From an uncultured Moraxella sp. (lineage in GTDB: Bacteria > Pseudomonadota > Gammaproteobacteria > Pseudomonadales > Moraxellaceae), in the NCBI GenBank assembly GCA_916720335.1, contig CAKAQU010000016.1, positions 1 through 19,912 of the forward strand: a DNA stretch of 19,912 nt. Direction: 5' to 3'. The notes under the pieces are model-generated. The model did not search any database and was not told where the DNA came from. It saw only the letters and a list, made by a program, of their open reading frames with translations. The stretch's first letter is position 1, and each line of letters opens with the position of its first letter. Below are positions 14,097 to 19,912 of this stretch, in pieces. The translations under genes and the position numbers were made by a program.

Positions 14097-15188
14097 TTAA
14101 CGATTTGCCAAATGATTTTTGACACCCTTAGCAAAAGCTCGTAATGCTTCAACAGTGCTATCCCAATCTAAACAGCCATCCGTTACTGATTTACCATACT
14201 CAAGTTGAGATAAATCACTTGGGATATTTTGACGACCGCCTTTTAAATGACTTTCAATCATCAGTCCCATAATGGATTTATTGCCGTTTTGAATTTGGCT
14301 AGCAATATTTTGAATCACCATAGGTTGCAAATATGGGTCTTTACCCGAATTGGCATGACTGGCATCCACCATAATTTTGCCACTGGTATTGCTTTTAACC
14401 AATGCGTCTTCAGTAGCTTTAATGGCATTTTCATCGTAGTTAGGCTTGTCATTGCCACCACGCAGCACTACATGAGCGTATTGATTGCCTTTGGATTTGA
14501 TAATACAAACTTGACCTTCATCAGAAAGACCTAAAAAGCTATGACCCGACTGTACCGCTTGCATGGCATTCACCGCAACCGTCATACTACCATCGGTGCC
14601 GTTTTTAAAACCAACAGGACAAGACAAACCAGAACTCATTTCACGATGTGTCTGACTTTCGGTTGTACGCGCACCAATTGCCGACCAACTAATCAAATCT
14701 TGGATATACTGTGGAGTATTGGGGTCAAGAGCCTCGGTAGCACATGGCAAGCCTTTTTCATTTAATTCAAGCAATAGCTTCCTTGCCATCCCTAGCCCTT
14801 TTTCAATGTCAAAACTGTCGTTCATGTCTGGGTCATTGATAAGACCTTTCCAACCCGTAGTAGTACGGGGTTTTTCAAAATAGACACGCATCACGATAAA
14901 TAGTTCATCTGACAACTCTTCTGCCAAAACTTTTAACTTATCTGCATATTCATGCGCAGCTTTGGTGTCGTGTATGGAGCAAGGTCCTACGACAACCAAA
15001 ATACGTTTGTCTTTACCATCTAAGATATTTTGCACAACACTTCTGCCCTGCAAAACGGTTTGATAGGCTTGTTGAGATAAAGGATATTTGGTTTTTAAAG
15101 CTTTTGGAGTAATCAGAGGGATAAATTTTTCAATATTCACGTCGTCAATATCATGATGGTGTGTTACAGTATGGGGTGTTTGGCTCAT
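14097..15188 (-). CDS. 3-deoxy-7-phosphoheptulonate (DAHP) synthase, class I
   Basis: First enzyme of the shikimate pathway: joins phosphoenolpyruvate and erythrose 4-phosphate. The 363-residue length matches the AroF/AroG/AroH family (about 350). Signatures: VVGPCSIHDTKAAHEYA, the MRVYFEKPRTTTGWKG block with active-site Lys and Arg, INDPDMNDSFDIEKG, IGARTTESQTHREMSSGLS, PVGFKNGTDGS, VLRGGNDKPNYD, the metal-binding MVDASHANSGKD and GLMIESHLKGGRQ. Metal ligands Cys (in GPCS), His (ESHL), Glu and Asp are all in place. Which aromatic amino acid inhibits it cannot be read with confidence, so no AroF/G/H letter is given. Its own near-consensus promoter and a small palindrome at the transcription start lie upstream, and a strong terminator downstream. 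The ribosome site is a modest AAGGG. Confidence 0.95.
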   Translation of the reverse strand: MSQTPHTVTHHHDIDDVNIEKFIPLITPKALKTKYPLSQQAYQTVLQGRSVVQNILDGKDKRILVVVGPCSIHDTKAAHEYADKLKVLAEELSDELFIVMRVYFEKPRTTTGWKGLINDPDMNDSFDIEKGLGMARKLLLELNEKGLPCATEALDPNTPQYIQDLISWSAIGARTTESQTHREMSSGLSCPVGFKNGTDGSMTVAVNAMQAVQSGHSFLGLSDEGQVCIIKSKGNQYAHVVLRGGNDKPNYDENAIKATEDALVKSNTSGKIMVDASHANSGKDPYLQPMVIQNIASQIQNGNKSIMGLMIESHLKGGRQNIPSDLSQLEYGKSVTDGCLDWDSTVEALRAFAKGVKNHLANR

Positions 15189-15212
15189 AGCTAGCCCTTA
15201 TCTATCAAAGGT

Positions 15213-15230
15213 GGCATTTATAAAAATGCC
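15213..15230 (-). promoter_or_regulatory. Palindrome at the DAHP synthase transcription start, possible operator
   Basis: GGCATTT and AAATGCC form a perfect 7-base inverted repeat with a 4-base spacer. It begins 1 base downstream of the -10 hexamer and covers the predicted start point, a typical place for a repressor. It does not match the TyrR or TrpR consensus I know. It could also be a 5'-end mRNA hairpin. Confidence 0.45.
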
Positions 15231-15231
15231 T

Positions 15232-15260
15232 ATTATGCACAAAACACCCCAATTTGACAA
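15232..15260 (-). promoter_or_regulatory. Sigma-70 promoter of the DAHP synthase gene
   Basis: On the minus strand TTGTCA (15260-15255), 17 bases, CATAAT (15237-15232), each hexamer one base off consensus. It starts just after the rhodanese gene stop and would initiate near 15225. Confidence 0.75.
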
Positions 15261-15268
15261 GTAGTTAC

Positions 15269-15643
15269 CTATTGATAACCTTTTTTACGTAAGTCTTCAT
15301 AACCACCTTGATTAACAACATTTTGATACCCCAAATCTGTCAAGGTTTTTTTGGCAATCTCAGCACGTCGACCACTTCGGCAATATAGATTAATTTTTGT
15401 ACTCTTATTAGGTACCAATTGGGCAATTTTACCGCCAATTTCTTCATGTGGAATATGAAGTGCATTTTGCAAATGCCCCGAATCAAATTCTTCCTTGCTA
15501 CGCACATCAATCCAAACTTCAGATTGGTTTTGAGTGACAGTTTCGGTATGCGTTTCTTGGTTGGTGGTTTGGGTGGATTCTTTGCTCTGACAAGCGCTCA
15601 CAAGCAAAAACACAGCAAACAAAGGTAAAATAACTTTTTTCAT
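15269..15643 (-). CDS. Rhodanese-like lipoprotein (PspE-like)
   Basis: A 124-residue exported protein with one rhodanese domain. Residues 1-17 form a signal peptide with lipobox LVSA before Cys18, so the mature protein is lipidated. A Thr/Gln/Glu-rich spacer (about 20-42) leads to the rhodanese fold, with VWIDVRSKEEFDSGHL and the active-site loop CRSGRR in which Cys88 is the expected sulfur-accepting cysteine. The GYQNVVNQGGYEDLRKKGY end is typical of single-domain rhodaneses such as PspE and GlpE. A periplasmic sulfurtransferase is likely; the donor and acceptor are unknown. Both the lipidation cysteine and the catalytic cysteine are present. It has its own likely promoter upstream. Confidence 0.9.
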   Translation of the reverse strand: MKKVILPLFAVFLLVSACQSKESTQTTNQETHTETVTQNQSEVWIDVRSKEEFDSGHLQNALHIPHEEIGGKIAQLVPNKSTKINLYCRSGRRAEIAKKTLTDLGYQNVVNQGGYEDLRKKGYQ

Positions 15644-15676
15644 TAAAAAATTCTCACTAAGAAATGCAGTTGATGA

Positions 15677-15704
15677 ATAATCACAAAATCAAAATCGTAG
15701 TCAA
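15677..15704 (-). promoter_or_regulatory. Probable promoter of the rhodanese lipoprotein gene
   Basis: On the minus strand TTGACT (15704-15699), 16 bases, GATTAT (15682-15677). Start point near 15670, about 27 bases before the ATG. Confidence 0.5.
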
Positions 15705-15738
15705 GCACCACAATAAGTAACTACAACTATTTGATTTA

Positions 15739-16074
15739 TCAACGTTGAGCTTTAACCGCTTCAATAGCGCGCAGTGAATAGGTATAAGCAGCACCAGCAT
15801 TTAAAGCGATGGCGGTCGCCAAAGCAGCGGCAACTTCATCATCGCTAGCGCCAGCTTTTACAGCAGCTTCAGCATGTACGCTAATGCAGCTTTCACAGCG
15901 AGTTGTTACAGCAACTGCCAAAGAAATCAATTCGCGAGTTTTATCATCCAACACACTACTATCAATTGCTTGAGTTAGCGCACCATAAGCCTTTAGCATC
16001 TTTGGACGCTCAGCACCAAGCTCTTTAAATGCAGCTTTCACATCTTGAGTATGTGTTTGCCAATCTTGAAACAT
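15739..16074 (-). CDS. Carboxymuconolactone decarboxylase / AhpD family protein
   Basis: A 111-residue all-helical protein of the AhpD-like fold. The redox signature CESCISVH (Cys60, Cys63, His67) is the Cys-X2-Cys-X3-His motif of alkylhydroperoxidase-type members, followed by KAGASDDEVAAALATAIALNAG. Members with this motif generally act as thiol-dependent peroxidase or disulfide reductase partners, while true carboxymuconolactone decarboxylases lack the first cysteine, so a redox role is more likely than a catabolic one. Substrate unknown. The ATG is preceded by GAGAGG with good spacing. It is transcribed away from the tRNA-Ser gene. Confidence 0.87.
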   Translation of the reverse strand: MFQDWQTHTQDVKAAFKELGAERPKMLKAYGALTQAIDSSVLDDKTRELISLAVAVTTRCESCISVHAEAAVKAGASDDEVAAALATAIALNAGAAYTYSLRAIEAVKAQR

Positions 16075-16117
16075 AATGACCTCTCAACTTAAATAAAGTT
16101 AATCAAAAAACAGTTGA

Positions 16118-16126
16118 ATTTTAGCA
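16118..16126 (-). promoter_or_regulatory. Possible extended -10 promoter of the AhpD-like gene
   Basis: TGCTAAAAT on the minus strand: an extended -10 (TGn) with TAAAAT. The -35 region is not close to consensus. Confidence 0.4.
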
Positions 16127-16169
16127 CATCTTAAAATAACAATTGTACAATAAAACTGATAATATAATT

Positions 16170-16198
16170 TTGCATAATTGATAAAACTCTGCTACAAT
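16170..16198 (+). promoter_or_regulatory. Promoter of tRNA-Ser
   Basis: TTGCAT (16170-16175), 17 bases, TACAAT (16193-16198). Start would be near 16205, about 7 bases before the mature tRNA end. Confidence 0.75.
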
Positions 16199-16211
16199 AC
16201 CCCAAAATTTT

Positions 16212-16302
16212 GGTGAAGTGGCTGAGTGGTTGAAAGCGCACGCCTGGAAAGTGTGTATACGTTAATAGCGTATCAAGGGTTCAAATCCCTTCTTCACCGC
16301 CA
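16212..16302 (+). tRNA. tRNA-Ser (anticodon GGA)
   Basis: Class II tRNA with the long variable arm of serine tRNAs. Acceptor arms GGTGAAG (16212-16218) and CTTCACC (16292-16298) pair perfectly, followed by discriminator G and an encoded CCA. The anticodon stem CACGC/GTGTG closes loop CTGGAAA, placing anticodon GGA at 16246-16248, which reads UCC and UCU. The variable arm folds as TATACG...CGTAT-like, and the T arm is AAGGG-TTCAAAT-CCCTT. A good promoter and terminator flank it, so it is a single-gene unit. Confidence 0.96.
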
Positions 16303-16312
16303 GACTTTAAAG

Positions 16313-16339
16313 CCCTCTAAATTATTTTAGGGGGTTTTA
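16313..16339 (+). terminator. Intrinsic terminator of tRNA-Ser
   Basis: CCCTCTAAA (16313-16321) pairs with TTTAGGGGG (16326-16334), nine pairs with one G-U, loop TTAT, followed by TTTTATTTT. It begins 11 bases after the CCA end. Confidence 0.82.
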
Positions 16340-16411
16340 TTTTGTCATTTTAAATATCATTATTTATAATAAATTAAATCAATTCAATCCATTAAGATTA
16401 AAACAATAATT

Positions 16412-16443
16412 AATTAAAAACCCCTAACAAAAAGTTAGGGGTT
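16412..16443 (-). terminator. Intrinsic terminator of the rpsF-rpsR-rplI operon
   Basis: AACCCCTAAC and GTTAGGGGTT form a perfect 10-base stem around a 5-base loop. On the minus strand it is followed by more T and AATTAATT. It lies 24 bases after the rplI stop. Confidence 0.87.
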
Positions 16444-16467
16444 AGATGAGTCTAAACCTAATAAGAT

Positions 16468-16947
16468 TTATGCTTCATCTTCATCTGTTGTAGCTTGTGC
16501 ATCTTCAGATAGAATAGTTACCAAAATGTCTGCGCTGATGTCGTGATGCAATTGAATGGTAACTTTGTATTCACCCACTTGACGGAATGAACCTTCTGGC
16601 AATTTCACTTCAACACGGTCTACAGGCAATCCTGATTTAGTCAAAGCATCAGCAATATCACGAGTGCCAATTGAACCAAATAGCTTACCTTCATCACCAA
16701 CTTTAGCACGCATAATAACATTAACATCTGCCAATGCTTCGGCCCGCGCTTTGGCTTCTGCCAATTCTTTGGCTTCAATTGCTTCAAGCTCAGCACGACG
16801 AGCCTCAAATTTAGCAAGGTTTGCTTCATTTGCTGGCAACGCTTTGCCTTGTGGGATTAGGTAGTTACGACCGTAACCTGCTTTTACATCAACGGTTTCG
16901 CCAAGTTTGCCAAGATTAACGACACGCTGTAATAAAATAACTTGCAT
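16468..16947 (-). CDS. rplI: 50S ribosomal protein L9
   Basis: Large-subunit protein that binds 23S rRNA and projects from the base of the L1 stalk. It starts MQVILLQRVVNLGKLGETVD with the conserved KAGYGRNYLIPQGKA rRNA-binding block, followed by the long Ala/Glu/Lys-rich central helix (about 41-75) and a C-terminal domain containing GKLFGSIGTRDIADAL. At 159 residues it is about 10 longer than E. coli because of an acidic tail rich in Asp and Glu. The ribosome site CGGAG is well placed. It is the last gene of the operon, 18 bases after rpsR. Confidence 0.97.
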   Translation of the reverse strand: MQVILLQRVVNLGKLGETVDVKAGYGRNYLIPQGKALPANEANLAKFEARRAELEAIEAKELAEAKARAEALADVNVIMRAKVGDEGKLFGSIGTRDIADALTKSGLPVDRVEVKLPEGSFRQVGEYKVTIQLHHDISADILVTILSEDAQATTDEDEA

Positions 16948-16965
16948 GATTTTTCTCCGTTAAAC

Positions 16966-17193
16966 TTACTTGTGATTGTCAGTGTAAGGCAATAATGCCA
17001 AATAACGAGCTTGCTTAATGGCAACAGCTAGCTGACGTTGGTATTTGGTTGAAGTACCAGTGATGCGGCTAGGAACAATTTTGCCATTTTCGCTGATGTA
17101 TTGTCTTAATAAATCCAGTTCTTTATAATCAATATGGGTAATGCCTTCAGCAGTGAAACGGCAAAACTTACGACGACGATAAAAACGTGCCAT
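16966..17193 (-). CDS. rpsR: 30S ribosomal protein S18
   Basis: Small-subunit platform protein that binds 16S rRNA together with S6. Its 75 residues equal the E. coli length. The sequence MARFYRRRKFCRFTAEG, then IDYKELDLLRQYISENGKI, VPSRITGTSTKYQRQLAVAI and KQARYLALLPYTD, is the canonical S18. The ribosome site TAAGGAG lies 6 bases upstream of the ATG. It sits between rpsF and rplI with short gaps. Confidence 0.98.
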   Translation of the reverse strand: MARFYRRRKFCRFTAEGITHIDYKELDLLRQYISENGKIVPSRITGTSTKYQRQLAVAIKQARYLALLPYTDNHK

Positions 17194-17211
17194 GATAATC
17201 TCCTTAGTTAA

Positions 17212-17607
17212 TTATTCGTCGGCAGCTTCGCTTTCGCTTTCGCTGCGAATTTCATTGCGACGACTGTCTTTGCGTTTGCGCTTTTCTTCAGCTTCTTTTT
17301 TTAATGGAGAATCTTCAGTAATTGCGGCATCACGGCGGATAATCAAGCTACGAATAATTGCATCATTATATTTAAACAACTCTTCTAATTGAGCCAAAGT
17401 TGCTTCATTACATTCAATATTTAATAGAACATAATGAGCTTTATGGATTTTGTTAATTGGGTAAGCCAATTGGCGACGACCCCAATCTTCCAAACGATGG
17501 TTAGTACCGCCATTTTCTTCAACGATTGAGCGGTATTTAGTTACCATATCAGCAACTTGGTTACTTTGGTCTGGATGAACCAACAGTACCACTTCATAAT
17601 GTCTCAT
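17212..17607 (-). CDS. rpsF: 30S ribosomal protein S6
   Basis: Small-subunit protein that forms a heterodimer with S18 on the 16S rRNA platform. It begins MRHYEVVLLVHPDQSNQV and contains the conserved LEDWGRRQLAYPINKIHKAHYV block. The C-terminus after about residue 100 is highly charged (KKEAEEKRKRKDSRRNEIRS) and ends in a Glu/Ser-rich tail, the type of tail that in E. coli receives extra glutamates from RimK; whether that happens here is unknown. The ribosome site AGGGAG precedes the ATG closely. It is the first gene of rpsF-rpsR-rplI, with a promoter and folded leader upstream. Confidence 0.97.
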   Translation of the reverse strand: MRHYEVVLLVHPDQSNQVADMVTKYRSIVEENGGTNHRLEDWGRRQLAYPINKIHKAHYVLLNIECNEATLAQLEELFKYNDAIIRSLIIRRDAAITEDSPLKKEAEEKRKRKDSRRNEIRSESESEAADE

Positions 17608-17612
17608 AAGGA

Positions 17613-17657
17613 CTCCCTACGGATTAAAACAGCCATTATTTATATAATGGCAAGGAG
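17613..17657 (-). promoter_or_regulatory. Candidate S6:S18 autoregulatory leader of rpsF
   Basis: On the minus strand the leader contains CTCCTT (17657-17652), which can pair with the rpsF ribosome site AGGGAG (17618-17613). Between them lie a perfect 8-base hairpin (GCCATTAT/ATAATGGC, 17632-17651) and an unpaired CCG (17622-17620). Known S6:S18-binding leader motifs of rpsF transcripts feature an exposed CCG that mimics the 16S rRNA site. The pairing is visible; identity with that motif is inference. Confidence 0.45.
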
Positions 17658-17706
17658 AAAAATAATTTTGATTAAAAATTCATCAAAACTAATTAACAAG
17701 TCGCTG

Positions 17707-17715
17707 ATTATACCA
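17707..17715 (-). promoter_or_regulatory. Extended -10 promoter of the rpsF operon
   Basis: TGGTATAAT on the minus strand: a perfect TATAAT with the TGn extension. The -35 region is only T-rich, as is common with extended -10 promoters. Start near 17700, giving a leader of about 93 bases. Confidence 0.68.
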
Positions 17716-17751
17716 CAGCTTTTTTATAAAAAAAAGCAGTTCCATGGTAAA

Positions 17752-18252
17752 TTATGATTTCTCTTTTTCAAGCTCTAAGGCTAATTGCCGTTTTTGTTCT
17801 TGAATTTCAGCAAGCTCTTTGGCTTTGGCTGCTTTTTGTTCTATCAAACTTTTAATCAATTGCCAAGCCGCATTTAGTAATAACAAACATACAAAAACCG
17901 TTAAAATTGGCAGCGATAAGGTAGCAGCTCCTGAATAATCCTTCATCAGAATACTATACGCCACACCTGCAACTGCTGGTGCCATCTGCCCAGAACCTAG
18001 CAATGTATCACCTGGCGCTAATAATAACGCTGCTGCAAACAGCCAAATGCCTGTTAAAAAACTGTGCAAACAACGGGGCAACATACGAATGATAAACCAT
18101 AGTGACAATAAAGCAATAACTGAAGCACCAACATAAGTATAAAGTTGCAATTGATCATCAGCAATGCCTTCGGTAAGTTGGCTCCACCAAACCATGGCTT
18201 CTGCCGCCATCTCACTTAAAGAATCAAGAGATATATTCATTAACCAGTGCAT
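17752..18252 (-). CDS. Conserved-looking membrane protein, function unknown
   Basis: 166 residues. An N-terminal polar/amphipathic region (1-35) is followed by about three hydrophobic segments near 40-58, 62-80 and 110-132, with a Gly/Ala-rich loop between the second and third. A strongly charged C-terminal helix (136-164, Lys/Glu/Gln repeats) looks like a coiled coil. The helix boundaries are by eye. I do not recognise the family. The ATG at 18252 has no clear ribosome site; a second in-frame ATG 12 bases downstream is equally possible. It lies upstream of the rpsF operon on the same strand and its end abuts the rpsF promoter, but it is probably a separate unit. Confidence 0.72.
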   Translation of the reverse strand: MHWLMNISLDSLSEMAAEAMVWWSQLTEGIADDQLQLYTYVGASVIALLSLWFIIRMLPRCLHSFLTGIWLFAAALLLAPGDTLLGSGQMAPAVAGVAYSILMKDYSGAATLSLPILTVFVCLLLLNAAWQLIKSLIEQKAAKAKELAEIQEQKRQLALELEKEKS

Positions 18253-18279
18253 AAGTCATTACCAAAAATAAAACGAGTC

Positions 18280-18288
18280 ATTGTAACA
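18280..18288 (-). promoter_or_regulatory. Possible extended -10 promoter of the membrane protein gene
   Basis: TGTTACAAT on the minus strand, 28 bases before the ATG. It overlaps one arm of a 9-base inverted repeat (TTGTAACAT at 18281-18289 and ATGTTACAA at 18312-18320), whose other arm lies near the expected -35. The repeat could be a regulator site. Confidence 0.4.
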
Positions 18289-18355
18289 TATTTTTGCTTT
18301 TTACCACTTTGATGTTACAAAAAACCATCAGTTGCCCATTAGAATATTGTTTATA

Positions 18356-18676
18356 TCAGTCGTATTTTTTATCTTGTAAGGCTTTAGCTTTAGTAAGAGC
18401 TTGAGCAGCCAAAATATCGGCGGGCGGCGCTTGTACATAATAGCCCTGTTCTGCCAATTTTTGACGGACATCGCAAATATCAGCCCGTGCCAGCTTTTCT
18501 CTACTTGCCAAATCTAGATGCATCACAAATTGCCCCAAACCCAATTTTTGACGCAACTCTTTAGGCAGAACACCCAACCAATCTTTGATTTGATTTGTAT
18601 CATTTGGATAATCAGGGCGAGCAATATATACATACCAATCATCATTTTTGGGAAATTTATAAATGTCACAATGCAT
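18356..18676 (-). CDS. YcgL domain protein
   Basis: 106 residues of the YcgL (DUF709) family, a small cytoplasmic alpha/beta protein found in gammaproteobacteria whose function is not established. The family pattern is visible: an N-terminal CDIYKFPKNDDWYVYIARPD strand pair, LPKELRQKLG, LDLASREKLARADICDVRQK, and the characteristic EQGYYVQAPPAD near the end of the domain. It ends in a short Lys-rich tail. It is divergent from the small plus-strand gene at 18775 and upstream of the membrane protein gene on the same strand. Confidence 0.88.
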   Translation of the reverse strand: MHCDIYKFPKNDDWYVYIARPDYPNDTNQIKDWLGVLPKELRQKLGLGQFVMHLDLASREKLARADICDVRQKLAEQGYYVQAPPADILAAQALTKAKALQDKKYD

Positions 18677-18712
18677 AAATCAGACCTAATTGTTAAAAAG
18701 TTAAAATTTTAC

Positions 18713-18741
18713 TTGTAAATTTTATCATTATTTCTCATAAT
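18713..18741 (+). promoter_or_regulatory. Promoter of the small gene at 18775
   Basis: TTGTAA (18713-18718), 17 bases, CATAAT (18736-18741). Start near 18748, with the GGAGAG ribosome site following about 13 bases later. Confidence 0.65.
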
Positions 18742-18774
18742 AGAGACGTTGATTTTTTCAGGAGAGTGCATTTT

Positions 18775-18981
18775 ATGGCATTAATGCCTAAAATGACACC
18801 GAAGGCGCAAACCTACCCTACAATCGCTCAGGTAAAAGGACTGAAAAAATTTATGATAAATCAGCCATTTGTTGGAAAAATGGTCTTTTATTATCAATAC
18901 AAATCTGGAGAGTGGCAGCTTTTGCTCACCGAAGGGAAGAAAACCATTTTAGCTACTTTTTTTACAGTTATGCTTTTTTGA
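18775..18981 (+). CDS. Small protein of unknown function
   Basis: 68 residues from ATG 18775, preceded by AGGAGAG about 8-10 bases upstream and by a good promoter. A GTG at 18766 is in frame but too close to the ribosome site. The product is basic and starts MALMPKMTPKAQTYPTIAQV. It then has alternating aromatic and basic residues (KFMINQPFVGKMVFYYQYKS) and ends in a hydrophobic stretch (TILATFFTVMLF) that could be a strand pair or a weak membrane segment. I do not recognise it. The dedicated promoter and ribosome site support a real gene despite its size. It precedes gcvT by 98 bases with no clear terminator, so read-through into gcvT is possible. Confidence 0.6.
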   Translation: MALMPKMTPKAQTYPTIAQVKGLKKFMINQPFVGKMVFYYQYKSGEWQLLLTEGKKTILATFFTVMLF

Positions 18982-19079
18982 TGGTTGAAAATCTCAGGTT
19001 AAAAGGACAGATGGGGTGCTAAAAATTAATTGTCATTGAAATTTGTTGGCATATTTTTGCACATTTATAAGGATTTATT

Positions 19080-19912
19080 ATGAGCACCCAAGACAACACT
19101 CCCAAACGCACACCTTTTTATCAAGCCCATCTAGATGCCAATGCCAAAATGGTTGATTTTGCAGGATGGGAGCTTCCTATTAATTATGGTTCACAAATTG
19201 CCGAACATGAAGCCGTTCGTACTGATGCGGGCATGTTTGATGTCTCACACATGCTGGTTACTGACGTAACAGGCGAACACGCAAAAGCCTTTTTTCAAAA
19301 ACTGCTTGCCAATGATGTTGCTAAATTGTCCTTTGTTGGCAAAGCCCTATACTCCGCCCTACTCAATGATAATGGTGGCGTGATAGATGATTTAATCGTT
19401 TATCGCATGAACGAAGCAGAAACCGCTTATCGTATCGTCTCTAATGGAGCAACTCGCGAAAAAGATTTGGCACAGTTTGGCAAAATTGCCACAGACTTTG
19501 GCGTAACACTCACGCCACGTTATGATTTAGCAATGATTGCCATTCAAGGTCCAAAAGCCACTCAAAAACTACTTTCCATCAAAGCTGACTGGACAGACAC
19601 AGTCAATGGTTTAAAGCCCTTTGTTGGAGCAGATTTGGGTGATGATTGGTTTGTGGCTCGCACAGGTTATACTGGCGAAGATGGCGTGGAAGTGATTTTG
19701 CCAAGCGACCAAGCAGTAACGTTTTTTGACGAGCTGATCAAAGCAGGTATACAGCCCTGTGGTCTTGGATCAAGAGACACGTTGCGTATGGAAGCAGGCA
19801 TGAACCTATACGGCAACGACATGGATGATGACACCAGCCCGCTGGAAGCTGGCATGGCATGGACGGTGGATTTAAAAGACGAAAGCCGTGATTTTGTTGG
19901 TAAATCTGCCCT
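19080..19912 (+). CDS. gcvT: Glycine cleavage system T protein, aminomethyltransferase (3' truncated by the window)
   Basis: Transfers the methylene group from aminomethylated H protein to tetrahydrofolate, releasing ammonia. The 277 visible residues cover most of the usual roughly 360; the frame is still open at the window edge. Visible blocks: RTPFYQAHLDANAKMVDFAG, the VRTDAGMFDVSHM motif with the substrate-binding Asp, GGVIDDLIVYRM, AMIAIQGPKA, the RTGYTGEDGVEV motif, and LGSRDTLRMEAGMNLYGNDM followed by SPLEAGMAW. AAGGA with 6 bases spacing precedes the ATG. No glycine riboswitch fold is evident in the short upstream gap. gcvH and gcvP would be expected downstream, outside the window. Confidence 0.95.
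   Translation, partial: MSTQDNTPKRTPFYQAHLDANAKMVDFAGWELPINYGSQIAEHEAVRTDAGMFDVSHMLVTDVTGEHAKAFFQKLLANDVAKLSFVGKALYSALLNDNGGVIDDLIVYRMNEAETAYRIVSNGATREKDLAQFGKIATDFGVTLTPRYDLAMIAIQGPKATQKLLSIKADWTDTVNGLKPFVGADLGDDWFVARTGYTGEDGVEVILPSDQAVTFFDELIKAGIQPCGLGSRDTLRMEAGMNLYGNDMDDDTSPLEAGMAWTVDLKDESRDFVGKSA

Noticed and set aside
16142..16151. 10-base palindrome ATTGTACAAT between the AhpD-like gene and tRNA-Ser
   Set aside because: It is short and AT-rich and not clearly placed relative to either promoter; too weak to call.
16664..16864. Ala/Ser-rich open frame antisense to rplI, and similar long frames opposite other genes
   Set aside because: It is a shadow of the strongly biased L9 coding sequence, without ribosome site or promoter.
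18982..19079. Glycine riboswitch upstream of gcvT
   Set aside because: The gap is only 98 bases and shows none of the conserved glycine-aptamer blocks I would expect.

Overview
The window is an AT-rich stretch of an ordinary Gram-negative chromosome, densely packed with housekeeping genes on both strands. Gene content (MnmC fusion, Rep helicase, IspB, YcgL protein, rpsF-rpsR-rplI operon, AdhP-type dehydrogenase, GcvT) and E. coli-like promoters point to a gammaproteobacterium. The low GC and overall feel suggest Moraxellaceae (Moraxella or a relative), but that is inference. I see no insertion sequence, prophage, integrase, CRISPR array or other mobile DNA.

Layout. 1-3000 (+): C-terminus of a YgiM-like SH3/coiled-coil membrane protein, then mnmC and rnhB. 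3011-4436 (-): rtcB RNA ligase followed by a translationally coupled small basic protein. 4437-4946: the only gene-poor stretch over 300 bases. It is not empty: on the minus strand it holds a strong promoter, a Shine-Dalgarno site, a 26-codon ORF and an intrinsic terminator, then about 190 bases rich in inverted repeats leading into rtcB. 4947-8940 (-): rep, a DMT transporter and ispB, probably co-transcribed at least in part. 9166-12629 (+): a small conserved-looking protein, a zinc alcohol dehydrogenase with a structured leader, and a YfbK-like VWA lipoprotein. 12673-16074 (-): FixH, Smr-domain protein, DAHP synthase, rhodanese lipoprotein and an AhpD-like protein. 16212-16302 (+): tRNA-Ser(GGA). 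16468-18676 (-): rplI, rpsR, rpsF, a membrane protein and a YcgL-domain protein. 18775 to the end (+): a small unknown protein and gcvT, cut by the window edge.

How it fits together. RNA biology is over-represented: tRNA wobble modification (mnmC), RNA-DNA hybrid removal (rnhB), RNA repair (rtcB plus its small partner), tRNA-Ser and a ribosomal protein operon. The strongest candidate for something undescribed is the region upstream of rtcB. A short Tyr/Asn/His-rich ORF is followed by a terminator whose loop is complementary to part of that ORF, and I find no good promoter between the terminator and rtcB. This resembles a translation-controlled attenuator for an RNA-repair ligase. The sequence elements are visible; the regulatory model is inference.

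Most promoters I could assign have near-consensus -35/-10 elements spaced 16-17 bases, which helped correct several start codons (adhP 9768, VWA lipoprotein 10989, 9166 and 18775).
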